A stretch of DNA of 64,000 nt. Origin: Geoalkalibacter_A sp034189505 (lineage in GTDB: Bacteria > Desulfobacterota > Desulfuromonadia > Desulfuromonadales > Geoalkalibacteraceae). The stretch lies in contig JAXHUR010000004.1 of assembly GCA_034189505.1 (NCBI GenBank), forward strand, positions 4,757-68,756, read 5' to 3'. Below the pieces are notes generated by a model. It ran no database searches. It saw nothing but the letters and a program-made list of their open reading frames with translations, and was not told the DNA's origin. Within the stretch, counting starts at the first letter, position 1, and every line of letters begins with the position of its first letter. The position numbers and the translations under genes were made by a program. This document shows, one piece after another, positions 42,371-51,614 of this stretch.

Positions 42371-43552
42371 TCAGAGGGTGGAATCGTCTTTAAGCAGGGA
42401 GCCCTTGCGCACGCCGTTTTCGCCGTATTTCCGCTGAAGTTTGTCGACGGCCTGGTCCAGGCGGCAAAGGCGCTTGCGGTTTTTGTCATCGAAAAGGTCG
42501 CTTTGTCCGCTTCCCAGGGGATCAAGCGTTGAGAGGGTAATCCCGAGTAAGCGAATGGGCCTGCTTGAGTCCGTTTTCTCCATCAATTCTGTCGCCTGTT
42601 GAAATATGACGCTACCGTTGCTGATTCCGATGTTCAGCGTTTTTGATTTTGTGATGGTGGTGAAATCTGTGTATTTCACCTTGAGGGTTACCCGGCTGCC
42701 CTGAAGTTCTTTACGGCGCAGGCGAGAAGCGACCCTTTCGCTCAAGGAGAGAAGTGCCCGGCGGATCTCCTCGGGATCGAGCAGATCGAATTCAAACGTG
42801 TCTTCATGCCCGATCGATTTACTCTCTTCGTCACTGCGAACGGGGCGTGAATCAACCCCGCGGCATAATTCGTAAAGGCGTGCCCCATTTTTGCCGAAAT
42901 GTTTTCTGAGTGCTTCAAGAGAGAGAGTTCTCAACCCGGCAACAGTGGATATCCCGTAGGCCGCAAGCTTCTCCTCCGCCGTGCGTCCAACGCCCCAGAG
43001 TGCCGAAACAGGCAGCGACAGCAGAAAGTCATCGACTTCCCCGGGAGTGATCTCTTTCAGCCCATCAGGTTTGGCCGCCTCTGAAGCCATTTTGGCGAGA
43101 AATTTGTTGGTGGCGATTCCTGCACTGACCGCCAGGCCGGTCTCGACGCGCACCCGGCGGCGGATTTCTTGTGCGATTTCGACTCCGCTGCCGAAAAGGG
43201 CTCTGCTGCCGGTGACGTCCAGAAAAGCCTCATCGACCGACAGGGGCTCTATCTGATCGGTAAATTGTGCAAAAATGGAAAATATTTCGCGACTGACCTC
43301 GCGGTAGCGTTGCATGCGTACCGGCAGCACCACGGCCTGGGGGCAGAGCTGAACCGCGCGTGCCATGGGCATGGCTGAATGCACTCCGAACGCGCGCGCC
43401 TCATACGAGGCGGCACAGACGACCCCGCGCTGACGGTGGCCCCCCACTACAACGGGGCGGCCGCGCAGATGGGGCTGGTCATACTGCTCTACAGAAGCGT
43501 AGAAGGCATCCATATCCAGGTGCAGTATGCAGCGATTCAAGGCATTTTTCAT
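42371..43552 (-). CDS. dinB: DNA polymerase IV
   Basis: A 393-residue Y-family polymerase. Catalytic acids lie in ILHLDMDAFYASVEQ and EPLSVDEAFLDVTG; VVCAASYEARAFGVHSAMPM and the little-finger part KSIGHEDTFEFDLLD with LLGITLSTLDP are typical. It copies past damaged bases with low fidelity. The ATG at 43552 is preferred; a GTG at 43564 is possible and neither has a good ribosome site. No LexA-type box could be recognised upstream. It is divergent from the FadR-type regulator, about 100 bases apart. Confidence 0.94.
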   Translation of the reverse strand: MKNALNRCILHLDMDAFYASVEQYDQPHLRGRPVVVGGHRQRGVVCAASYEARAFGVHSAMPMARAVQLCPQAVVLPVRMQRYREVSREIFSIFAQFTDQIEPLSVDEAFLDVTGSRALFGSGVEIAQEIRRRVRVETGLAVSAGIATNKFLAKMASEAAKPDGLKEITPGEVDDFLLSLPVSALWGVGRTAEEKLAAYGISTVAGLRTLSLEALRKHFGKNGARLYELCRGVDSRPVRSDEESKSIGHEDTFEFDLLDPEEIRRALLSLSERVASRLRRKELQGSRVTLKVKYTDFTTITKSKTLNIGISNGSVIFQQATELMEKTDSSRPIRLLGITLSTLDPLGSGQSDLFDDKNRKRLCRLDQAVDKLQRKYGENGVRKGSLLKDDSTL

Positions 43553-43590
43553 GGCTGTCGACACAATGTTTTTTCGATGTATGGAAATTA

Positions 43591-43633
43591 TTGTTATTTT
43601 GGATCTATTTTTGGTAAAGTGTGGTCATACCAC
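43591..43633 (+). promoter_or_regulatory. Promoter and operator of FadR-type regulator
   Basis: TTGTTA (43591-43596), 18-base spacer, TAAAGT (43615-43620), directly followed by the palindrome GTGGT-CAT-ACCAC (43621-43633), the classic TGGT-N3-ACCA site of FadR/GntR proteins. It would overlap the transcription start, implying autorepression. Confidence 0.7.
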
Positions 43634-43654
43634 TGAGCCAGATGGGGTTATGGC

Positions 43655-44383
43655 ATGACCAATATTTTCAAGCCGATTCGGCCTAAAAAGATCTCTGAAG
43701 AGATTGTTTCACAGATCAAGGATCTGATCACCTCCGGTGAGCTTAAACCTGGTAGCCGGATTCCCTCCGAGCGCGAGCTGGCCCAGATGCTGGGCGTCAG
43801 CCGGCCTTCCGTGCGCGAGGCCATCATGGTCCTCGATGCCATGGGCCTTCTTGAAGCGCGTCAGGGCGGCGGAACCTATGTGCGGTCCTTGACCGCGGGA
43901 GTCCTCAACGATCCCCTGACCACGATGGTCGAGGAAAATCCGGGCTTGCTCCACGCCCTGGTTGAAGTGCGAATGGGGCTTGAGACCTGGTCCTGCTATT
44001 TGGCGGCCAAACGCGCGACACCCCTTGAAGTTGAAAAGATTGGAGAACTTCTGGCCACCATGAAAGTGCAGGCTGTCCGCGGCGGTTGGGATGCCGAAGT
44101 TGATGCCCAATTCCATTATGCCATCACTTCTGCGGCCCACAATACACTGCAGATGCATGTGCTCAATACCATTCATTCGCTTTTCCATAAAACCATCCAG
44201 GTTGCGCTGACTGAATTCTACCGCAAGGAGGGGATGGTGCAACGGCTTCTTGAACAGCATCGGGCTATTTACCAGGCCATTGCCGCTGGTCAGCCGGAGC
44301 AGGCGCGCCAGGCCATGCAGGATCACCTTTCGCTTGTTGAGGAAAAAATGTCCGAACTGCTCACTGAGCAAATCGCTGATTGA
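43655..44383 (+). CDS. GntR/FadR family regulator (FCD domain)
   Basis: A 242-residue regulator of the FadR subfamily. The winged helix (about 10-75) shows ISEEIVSQIKDLITSGELKP, GSRIPSERELAQMLGVSRPS and VREAIMVLDAMGLLEARQGG. The FCD domain (about 95-225) has DAQFHYAITSAAHN and LLEQHRAIYQAIAAGQPEQA, with the D-x3-H and H ligands of a metal or acid site. It resembles PdhR/LldR-type regulators that respond to pyruvate, lactate or glycolate; the effector is not determinable. A palindrome just upstream and a terminator downstream mark a single-gene unit. Confidence 0.88.
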   Translation: MTNIFKPIRPKKISEEIVSQIKDLITSGELKPGSRIPSERELAQMLGVSRPSVREAIMVLDAMGLLEARQGGGTYVRSLTAGVLNDPLTTMVEENPGLLHALVEVRMGLETWSCYLAAKRATPLEVEKIGELLATMKVQAVRGGWDAEVDAQFHYAITSAAHNTLQMHVLNTIHSLFHKTIQVALTEFYRKEGMVQRLLEQHRAIYQAIAAGQPEQARQAMQDHLSLVEEKMSELLTEQIAD

Positions 44384-44420
44384 CGCCCGGATACGGCAGT
44401 TTTCAAAGCAAACAAAAATG

Positions 44421-44448
44421 GCAGCCCGGTGAGAGGCTGCCTTTTTTG
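44421..44448 (+). terminator. Intrinsic terminator of FadR-type gene
   Basis: GGCAGCC (44421-44427), 8-base loop, GGCTGCC (44436-44442) and six T, 37 bases after the stop. Confidence 0.92.
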
Positions 44449-44485
44449 TATAAGAAGGAATACTGCGTGAGCCGTCCACGAAAAA

Positions 44486-44899
44486 TCAGCGGCCGCGGTG
44501 GCCTGCCACCTGAATGCGGACCAGAGCCCGATCCAATGCAGCTTTCATGATGGCGAATTCCTTGTCTTCGGGCGCGAGCTTCTTCAGTGCCTCTTCGGCG
44601 CGGCCAAGAGCCTGCCTGGCTCGCTCCAGGTCAATTTCGTCCGAGCGTTCTGCGGTTTCGACCAGAATCGTGACCTGATCGTTCTCTACCTCGACAAACC
44701 CCCAGTTGACCGCAACAAAAAAGGATTCGCCGCCTTTGCGGTAACTGAGTTCCCCGATGCGCAGGGTGGTCAGCAACGGGGTATGAGAGGGAAGAATCCC
44801 GAATTCACCCACCAGACCGGGAGCAGTGATTTCATCCACTTCCTCCGAAAGCACGCGGCGGTAAGGCGTGACCAGGTCGATTTTCAACTTCTCTGCCAT
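44486..44899 (-). CDS. atpC: ATP synthase epsilon subunit
   Basis: A 137-residue epsilon subunit: the beta-sandwich N-terminal part (LKIDLVTPYRRVLSEEVDEI, GEFGILPSHTPLLTTLRIGE) and a helical hairpin C-terminus (LERARQALGRAEEALKKL). It sits in the central stalk of F1 and restrains hydrolysis. Last gene of the operon. The ATG at 44899 begins at conserved sequence; a frame open to 44941 adds 14 unconserved residues. Confidence 0.95.
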   Translation of the reverse strand: MAEKLKIDLVTPYRRVLSEEVDEITAPGLVGEFGILPSHTPLLTTLRIGELSYRKGGESFFVAVNWGFVEVENDQVTILVETAERSDEIDLERARQALGRAEEALKKLAPEDKEFAIMKAALDRALVRIQVAGHRGR

Positions 44900-44967
44900 G
44901 AGCGAATGCCCTTTTCCGGAAGGGGTGGGAAGAGAAAACACTTCCCACCGGCTTCGTTGTCTGGATG

Positions 44968-46374
44968 TTACGCGGCCAGTTTCTTGGCCTTTTCGATCGC
45001 TTCCTCGATGGTGCCCACCAGGTAGAAGGCCTGCTCCGGCAGGTTGTCGTGCTTGCCTTCAACGATCTCCTGAAAGCCGCGAATGGTGTCCTTGAGTTCG
45101 ACATACTTACCGGGTGCCCCGGTAAAGATTTCAGCGACATGGAAAGGTTGGGACAGGAAGCGCTGAATTTTGCGGGCGCGTGCAACAATCAACTTGTCAT
45201 CCTCGGACAGTTCGTCCATCCCGAGAATAGCGATGATATCCTGCAGATCCTTGTAGCGCTGCAGAATGAACTGCACATCGCGAGCAATCTTGTAGTGCTC
45301 GTCTCCGACCACCTGGGGATCAAGGATCCGGCTGGTGGAGTCAAGCGGGTCAACGGCGGGATAGATGCCAAGCTCGGCAATCTGGCGCGACAGAACCGTT
45401 GTGGCGTCCAGGTGAGCAAAAGCGGTTGCCGGTGCGGGGTCGGTCAAGTCGTCGGCAGGGACATAGATCGCCTGGACCGAGGTGATCGAACCCTTGTCGG
45501 TAGTAGTGATCCGCTCCTGAAGCTCACCCATCTCGGTGGCCAGGGTCGGCTGATAACCGACCGCAGACGGAATGCGGCCGAGCAGCGCTGAAACTTCCGA
45601 CCCCGCCTGAGTAAAGCGGAAAATATTATCGACGAACAGCAGCACGTCCTGGTTTTCCTCGTCGCGGAAATATTCCGCCACGGTCAGGGCGGAAATGGCG
45701 ACGCGGGCGCGCGCCCCGGGGGGCTCATTCATCTGCCCGTAAATCAGGGCCGCTTTGTCGAGAACGCCTGAGTCCTTCATCTCGTGCCACAGGTCGTTGC
45801 CCTCACGGGTCCGCTCACCGACGCCGGCAAACACGGAGAAGCCGCCGTGCTGCTTGGCGATGTTATGGATCAATTCCATGATCAGAACGGTTTTGCCGAC
45901 ACCGGCGCCGCCGAAAAGGCCGATTTTACCGCCGCGGGAGTAAGGCGCCAGCAGGTCAACGACTTTGATGCCCGTTTCAAAGGCTTCGACCGTCGTCGAC
46001 TGGCTGACGAAGTCAGGCGCGGGGCGATGAATTTCCCATTCGGTTTCGGTATCAACCGGCCCGGCTTCATCGACCGGCTCGCCGACCACGTTGAGAATGC
46101 GGCCGAGGCACTTGCGGCCGACCGGCATAACGATCTGCTTGCCGGTGTCAAGCACTTCCTGGCCGCGCACCAGACCTTCAGTGGAGTCCATGGCGATGGC
46201 ACGCACGGTGTTCTCACCAAGATGTTGAGCGACCTCGATGACCAGGTTCCACTCCTCGTTGGAGATGGAGGGGTTGGACACCTTGAGCGCATGGTAGATT
46301 TCAGGCAGCTTGCCGGGCTCGAATTCCACGTCGACGACGGGACCGATGACCTGGATGATTTTCCCTTTATTCAT
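44968..46374 (-). CDS. atpD: ATP synthase beta subunit
   Basis: A 468-residue catalytic subunit. P-loop GLFGGAGVGKTVLIMELIHN (about residue 148), catalytic Glu in FAGVGERTREGNDL, the ALLGRIPSAVGYQPTLATEM loop and the DELSEDDK segment are all present, near 100 percent typical. It holds the nucleotide sites of F1. An AGGAGGAACGG-type ribosome site precedes the ATG. It lies between atpG and atpC. Confidence 0.99.
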   Translation of the reverse strand: MNKGKIIQVIGPVVDVEFEPGKLPEIYHALKVSNPSISNEEWNLVIEVAQHLGENTVRAIAMDSTEGLVRGQEVLDTGKQIVMPVGRKCLGRILNVVGEPVDEAGPVDTETEWEIHRPAPDFVSQSTTVEAFETGIKVVDLLAPYSRGGKIGLFGGAGVGKTVLIMELIHNIAKQHGGFSVFAGVGERTREGNDLWHEMKDSGVLDKAALIYGQMNEPPGARARVAISALTVAEYFRDEENQDVLLFVDNIFRFTQAGSEVSALLGRIPSAVGYQPTLATEMGELQERITTTDKGSITSVQAIYVPADDLTDPAPATAFAHLDATTVLSRQIAELGIYPAVDPLDSTSRILDPQVVGDEHYKIARDVQFILQRYKDLQDIIAILGMDELSEDDKLIVARARKIQRFLSQPFHVAEIFTGAPGKYVELKDTIRGFQEIVEGKHDNLPEQAFYLVGTIEEAIEKAKKLAA

Positions 46375-46424
46375 GATAAACCGTTCCTCCTTTATTTCAC
46401 CGCGGCGGTGAGGGGGTATTCCGT

Positions 46425-47291
46425 TTACTTGATAGACTCGGCGCCAGAGATGATTTCCATCAGCTCTTTGGTGATGGCAGCCTGGCGGGCCCGGTTATAT
46501 TGCAGAGTCAGCCGGCCGATCATCTCGGAGGCGTTCTTGCTGGCACTGTCCATGGCGCTCATGCGGGCCCCATGTTCCGAAGCCACTGACTCGAGCAGAG
46601 CGCGGAAGAGCTGAACTTCCACGTTCTTGGGCAACAGCTGCTCAAGAACTTCGCTGCGGCCGGGCTCGTACAGATAATCGGTCACTGTTTCTTCTTCAAC
46701 AGCTTCACGCGGCACCACCGGGAGAACCTGGATGAAGGTCGGCTCCTGGCTGATGGCGCTGCGAAAGGCATTATAGGCCAGGTACACGACATCGTATGTC
46801 TCTTCCTGGTATTGGTTCACAATTTCCTGGCCGAGCAGGGCCGCGGTGCTGTAGGAGATCGAGCCCATGATGTTTTCATGCACCTTGACAATGTTCATGC
46901 CGGAGCGGCGTTTAAGATACTCGTTGCCCTTGCGGCCGATAATCATCAAATCGATCTGTTCGAAGCCTTCCTCGTTTTTGCGGATGAAGCGTTCCGCAGT
47001 CTTGCTGATATTGGCGTTGAAGCCGCCACACAGACCGCGATCCGCCGTCATCAGGACGACGAGCGCCCGCTTTTTTTCACGCTGCAGCAGCAACGGGTGC
47101 GACTCGGGATCCTCGCGCATGGCGAGGCTGGCAAGCACGTTGGACATTTTGTCCGCGTAGGGGCGTGCCGCCACGACCGCGTCCTGCGCTCGGCGCAGCT
47201 TGGCCGCGGACACCATTTTCATCGCCTTGGTGATCTGGCGGGTGTTCTTGACCGTGCCGATTCGTTTCTTGATTTCCTTAAGATTCGCCAT
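46425..47291 (-). CDS. atpG: ATP synthase gamma subunit
   Basis: A 288-residue gamma subunit: N-terminal MANLKEIKKRIGTVKNTRQI and TKAMKMVSAAKLRRAQ and C-terminal ASEHGARMSAMDSASKNASE with LTLQYNRARQAAITKEL form the rotor coiled coil; TADRGLCGGFNANISK lies in the globular part. It is the rotating shaft of F1. Placed between atpA and atpD as usual. Confidence 0.98.
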   Translation of the reverse strand: MANLKEIKKRIGTVKNTRQITKAMKMVSAAKLRRAQDAVVAARPYADKMSNVLASLAMREDPESHPLLLQREKKRALVVLMTADRGLCGGFNANISKTAERFIRKNEEGFEQIDLMIIGRKGNEYLKRRSGMNIVKVHENIMGSISYSTAALLGQEIVNQYQEETYDVVYLAYNAFRSAISQEPTFIQVLPVVPREAVEEETVTDYLYEPGRSEVLEQLLPKNVEVQLFRALLESVASEHGARMSAMDSASKNASEMIGRLTLQYNRARQAAITKELMEIISGAESIK

Positions 47292-47314
47292 TTATCCTGA
47301 CCTTCCCGTCGTGC

Positions 47315-48826
<1,512 letters not shown>

Positions 48827-48836
48827 AATGACCTTC

Positions 48837-49379
48837 TCACCCCTTCGTTAATGTATCTTCAATTCTTTTCAATTGCGTACTGAGGCTGCCATCGAAAACC
48901 CGACCCCCGATTTCGGCTTTGAGTCCGCCAATCAACTCGGGGTTGACCTCGGTATCCAGAATGACCTTCTTGCCGGTCTGTTTTTCAAGTCCGGCACGGA
49001 TAACCTTGGTCTGTTCTTCGTCCAGGGCCGAAGCCGCCGCGACCTGGGCCCGCAGAATGCCGGAGAGCTCATCCGCGAAGCGCCGGTATTCGGCGACAAT
49101 CTGTGGCAATACCTGGAGGCGCCCTTTTTCGAGAAGCAGACCCAGGAAGTTTCTGATCGAGGCCGAAAGCTTGAGCTTTTTGGCCACTTCGGTCAGGATC
49201 GCGGAGCGTTTCTCGAAGGGAAAGGTCGGGCTGGAGAGCACCAGCCGCAGATTTTTCTCTTCGGAAAAGGCGGCGAGAAAGCCGTCCAGTTCATCCGCAA
49301 ATTGTTCCACCTTCTTCTGCTCGGTCCCTATTTCAACCAGGGCGCGGGCATATCTTTTGGAAATCGCGTTGACACTCAA
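48837..49379 (-). CDS. atpH: ATP synthase delta subunit
   Basis: A 180-residue OSCP/delta subunit: SKRYARALVEIGTEQKKVEQ at the N-terminus, RNFLGLLLEKGRLQVLPQIV in the middle, and a C-terminal VNPELIGGLKAEIGGRVFDG SL-type motif. It joins the peripheral stalk to the top of F1. The start overlaps the atpF stop by 4 bases. Confidence 0.96.
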   Translation of the reverse strand: MSVNAISKRYARALVEIGTEQKKVEQFADELDGFLAAFSEEKNLRLVLSSPTFPFEKRSAILTEVAKKLKLSASIRNFLGLLLEKGRLQVLPQIVAEYRRFADELSGILRAQVAAASALDEEQTKVIRAGLEKQTGKKVILDTEVNPELIGGLKAEIGGRVFDGSLSTQLKRIEDTLTKG

Positions 49380-49975
49380 CTTAATTCTCCCGCCTTATGC
49401 ATGTTCTGCATGTATTCGTCAACCAGACGCTTCTGGTCGGCGTCAGTGAAACTCTTCTTCAACATTTCGCGCGCCAGGGAGATCGCCAGAGCTGCGGCTT
49501 CTTCACGCAGTTCGCGGGTTGCCTTGGCGACCTCCTGCGTTGCGGCCCTTTCAGAATCCTTGGCCATTTTCTCGGCCATCTCCCGGGCGTTGGCGATGAT
49601 ACGCTCACGCTCGAGTTCGCCCTCGCGGCGGATTTCTTCTTCGATTGCGGCGATCTCTTCAGAAGCGTCTTTGAGCTTGGCCTCGTATTCGGCATGCCTG
49701 GCTTCCGCCTCGCGACGAGCCTTCTCCGCATCTTCCAGTGCCTTTTCCAGACTTTCGCGGCGGCTTGCAAGACCGCGCTTGATCGGCTTGGTGACAAAAT
49801 ACACCAGGATGCCGACCACGACCGCGAAGTTCAGAACGCGAAAGATGAAGTCTTTCAGCAAAACGCCGCTGTCGACGTGATGACCGCCGCCGGCGGCCAT
49901 AGCCGAGGCTGCGGCGAGAAAGACGGTGCAGGTCAGGACGGCAACGACAGCTGCGCGCAAAGTTCTCATACCCAT
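49376..49975 (-). CDS. atpF: ATP synthase b subunit
   Basis: A 199-residue b subunit with an unusual N-terminal extension: a signal-peptide-like segment (AAVVAVLTCTVFLAAASAMA) before the normal membrane helix (FIFRVLNFAVVVGILVYFVT). A long charged coiled coil follows. Such a leader is known in b subunits of related deltaproteobacteria and may be cleaved. With b' it forms the peripheral stalk. It overlaps atpH by 4 bases and follows atpF' by 4 bases. Confidence 0.93.
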   Translation of the reverse strand: MGMRTLRAAVVAVLTCTVFLAAASAMAAGGGHHVDSGVLLKDFIFRVLNFAVVVGILVYFVTKPIKRGLASRRESLEKALEDAEKARREAEARHAEYEAKLKDASEEIAAIEEEIRREGELERERIIANAREMAEKMAKDSERAATQEVAKATRELREEAAALAISLAREMLKKSFTDADQKRLVDEYMQNMHKAGELS

Positions 49976-49979
49976 GGAA

Positions 49980-50405
49980 TTACAGACTCCTACCTAAGAC
50001 TTTTGATGCTACCTGCCTGGCCAGGTCCTGCGCCTCACTGCGCAGCTCTTTGCGTGCCTCTTCGGCCTGCTTGGCGACCTGATCGCGTACGCTTTGGATC
50101 TGCGCTGAAGATTTCTGCTGCGCCTCGGCCAGAATGCGTCTCTCTTCTTCGGCAGCGGCGGTCCGCATGGCGGCGCGTTCTTCGCTGGCCCTGGTTTTGG
50201 CTTCGTGAAGTTTGTCGCGATATGCTTTTATTCTGGACTGAATCTCGTCCTCCAGTTCCCGGGCACGTTCGTGCCCGCCTTCCGTAGCCTGGCGCCGCTC
50301 CTCCATAATTCGCAGCAGGGGACGGTAGAGGAGAAAATGAAGGAGAACCAGCAGGATAATGAAATTGCCGAATTGCAGGAACAGGGTCCAATCGAGACTG
50401 ATCAC
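49980..50405 (-). CDS. ATP synthase b' subunit
   Basis: A 141-residue second b-type subunit with one N-terminal membrane helix (FLQFGNFIILLVLLHFLLYR) followed by PLLRIMEERRQATEGG and a coiled coil to the end. Two different b-type genes side by side mean a heterodimeric stalk, as in photosynthetic bacteria and Geobacter relatives. First gene of the operon; subunits a and c are not in the window and must be encoded elsewhere. Confidence 0.92.
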   Translation of the reverse strand: MISLDWTLFLQFGNFIILLVLLHFLLYRPLLRIMEERRQATEGGHERARELEDEIQSRIKAYRDKLHEAKTRASEERAAMRTAAAEEERRILAEAQQKSSAQIQSVRDQVAKQAEEARKELRSEAQDLARQVASKVLGRSL

Positions 50406-50459
50406 CGAAATACCTCGTCAAATGCTTGGTTTTGCGGAAGCCGCCCTGATGGGACGACG

Positions 50460-50548
50460 TACTGTATACAAGGTGAGGTTGAAATAAAAAAATGTTTGCC
50501 GTGCGGCAAAACAGGGAATAGCTAACACAGCCGCTTTTCGCTTGTCAA
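50460..50548 (-). promoter_or_regulatory. Leader region of the ATP synthase operon
   Basis: Three items in order of transcription. A TTGACA (50548-50543) with a poor TTAGCT -10 at 17 bases. A terminator-like hairpin TTTGCC-GCAC-GGCAAA followed by CA and seven T (50511-50486). A 12-base TACTGTATACAA (50460-50471), identical to part of the gntR operator at 42256-42278. Each is a sequence observation; any control of the operon is inferred. Confidence 0.45.
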
Positions 50549-50736
50549 GAATCTTTTGGCACCATAAAGGTTTTCGCCGATTCGGCATTCATGGCAGATT
50601 CAATGGTAGGTGGCGGATTCTATTTCGTTTAACCCGGGTTACGCATTCTATTTATAATTTACCGGCATTGCCAGTGGAATTGGGTTGTTGAAGCGAAAAA
50701 CAATCCATTTTGCAGGAGTCGGACCGCTGATAAACA
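50549..50736. other. Intergenic region without a gene
   Basis: Between the ATP synthase leader and the small-protein terminator. It holds AT-rich sequence with a lone ACCCGGGT and no frame or RNA signal that I can support. Confidence 0.5.
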
Positions 50737-50773
50737 AACAAGCCCGGGTGTGGGAGGCACATCCGGGCTTGTT
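50737..50773 (-). terminator. Intrinsic terminator of small membrane protein genes
   Basis: AACAAGCCCGG and CCGGGCTTGTT form a perfect 11-bp stem around a 15-base loop. It lies 26 bases after the stop of the small gene ending at 50799. On the minus strand TTTGTTTATC follows. Confidence 0.85.
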
Positions 50774-50798
50774 CTTCTGTGTTTAATCTCTGGTTGGG

Positions 50799-51029
50799 TC
50801 AGCGTTGTTGAACGGCGCTTTTTTCCTGAGGAGTGGCGACCCCTTTGACCAGCCCCAGCAGCATCAACACGGCCGGGATCAACTGGGCGGCGACGATCAG
50901 GGCGCAGAACCCCAGAAACATCCACACCACCAGTCCGCTGTGATCGGTACGCGCTCCAGCAGCAAAGGCCGGAGCAGCAGAAACAAATACGGTTGCAAGT
51001 GTGGTCAGCAGGGTTCTCATCGTGGTCAT
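50799..51029 (-). CDS. Small membrane protein (76 residues)
   Basis: The ATG at 51029 has GGAGGACGCC directly upstream. The product has a signal peptide (TLLTTLATVFVSAAPAFAAG) and one further membrane segment, VVWMFLGFCALIVAAQLIPA, ending in a short polar tail. The C-terminal half, AAQLIPAVLMLLGLVKG, resembles the neighbouring small protein (VFQLLPGLTLFGSMLRG), so the two are probably paralogues. I know of no function. The position upstream of the ATP synthase operon, on the same strand but behind its own terminator, gives no firm link. Confidence 0.7.
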   Translation of the reverse strand: MTTMRTLLTTLATVFVSAAPAFAAGARTDHSGLVVWMFLGFCALIVAAQLIPAVLMLLGLVKGVATPQEKSAVQQR

Positions 51030-51095
51030 GGCGTCCTCCGTGGTTTTGTGTTCAAGAGTCAAGCGTTGCCTGTCTCGCGCAGCGGTTCGATTTCC

Positions 51096-51317
51096 TCAGC
51101 GGGATTCGGATTTATGCGTCCCGCGAAACATCCCTCTCAGCATCGAGCCGAAAAGAGTCAGCCCGGGCAGCAGCTGGAAAACAACGATCGCGGCCAGAAA
51201 GGCCAGAAAGGCTTTGCCGATCAGGCCATCACCGGCGACTGAAGTCCCGAATCCGGCAAAAGCGTTACCGGCTGCGGCGGAAAGTGCCAGTGTCAGGATC
51301 ATTATCTGTTTTTTCAT
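51096..51317 (-). CDS. Small membrane protein (73 residues), paralogue of neighbour
   Basis: The ATG at 51317 has AAGGAGGCCGTC upstream. Signal peptide KKQIMILTLALSAAAGNAFA, then a short Gly-rich linker and one membrane segment AFLAFLAAIVVFQLLPGLTL, ending with a basic tail (FRGTHKSESR). It shares size, plan and a Q-L-x-P-x5-G pattern with the gene at 50799-51029, 66 bases downstream, so they likely form one transcript. Function unknown. Confidence 0.7.
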   Translation of the reverse strand: MKKQIMILTLALSAAAGNAFAGFGTSVAGDGLIGKAFLAFLAAIVVFQLLPGLTLFGSMLRGMFRGTHKSESR

Positions 51318-51488
51318 GACGGCCTCCTTTTTGTTCGGCATTTGATTATTTTATGTAGCATCAGCCGTGCCGGATTTCATAAAGTCGGTGAAAAAACCGC
51401 TAAGGTCCCGGAAAGTGGTAGAAAATAAATTTAAACCTGATTGTGGAGAGGATGTTTTAACAAACACGGCGTATAAAAATTTTATACG

Positions 51489-51532
51489 AAAAAAAGCCTG
51501 CCCGTTCCTTTATGCTTCTGGAAAGGCAGGCT
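51489..51532 (-). terminator. Intrinsic terminator of tail-specific protease gene
   Basis: On the minus strand AGCCTGCC and GGCAGGCT (51532-51525 and 51502-51495), with further pairing of TTTCC and GGAA inside, are followed by six T. It is about 80 bases after the protease stop. Confidence 0.88.
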
Positions 51533-51614
51533 ATGTGCCTGAAATGAGGAGCTTTATTTTTCAGGTGCAGTTGTATGAACAAAAGATACACTGCCTGAAC
51601 GAAAAAATTTACGA

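Noticed and set aside
43565..43654. LexA-type SOS box upstream of dinB
   Set aside because: I looked for CTGT-N8-ACAG and for GGTT/ACC-type boxes and found neither.
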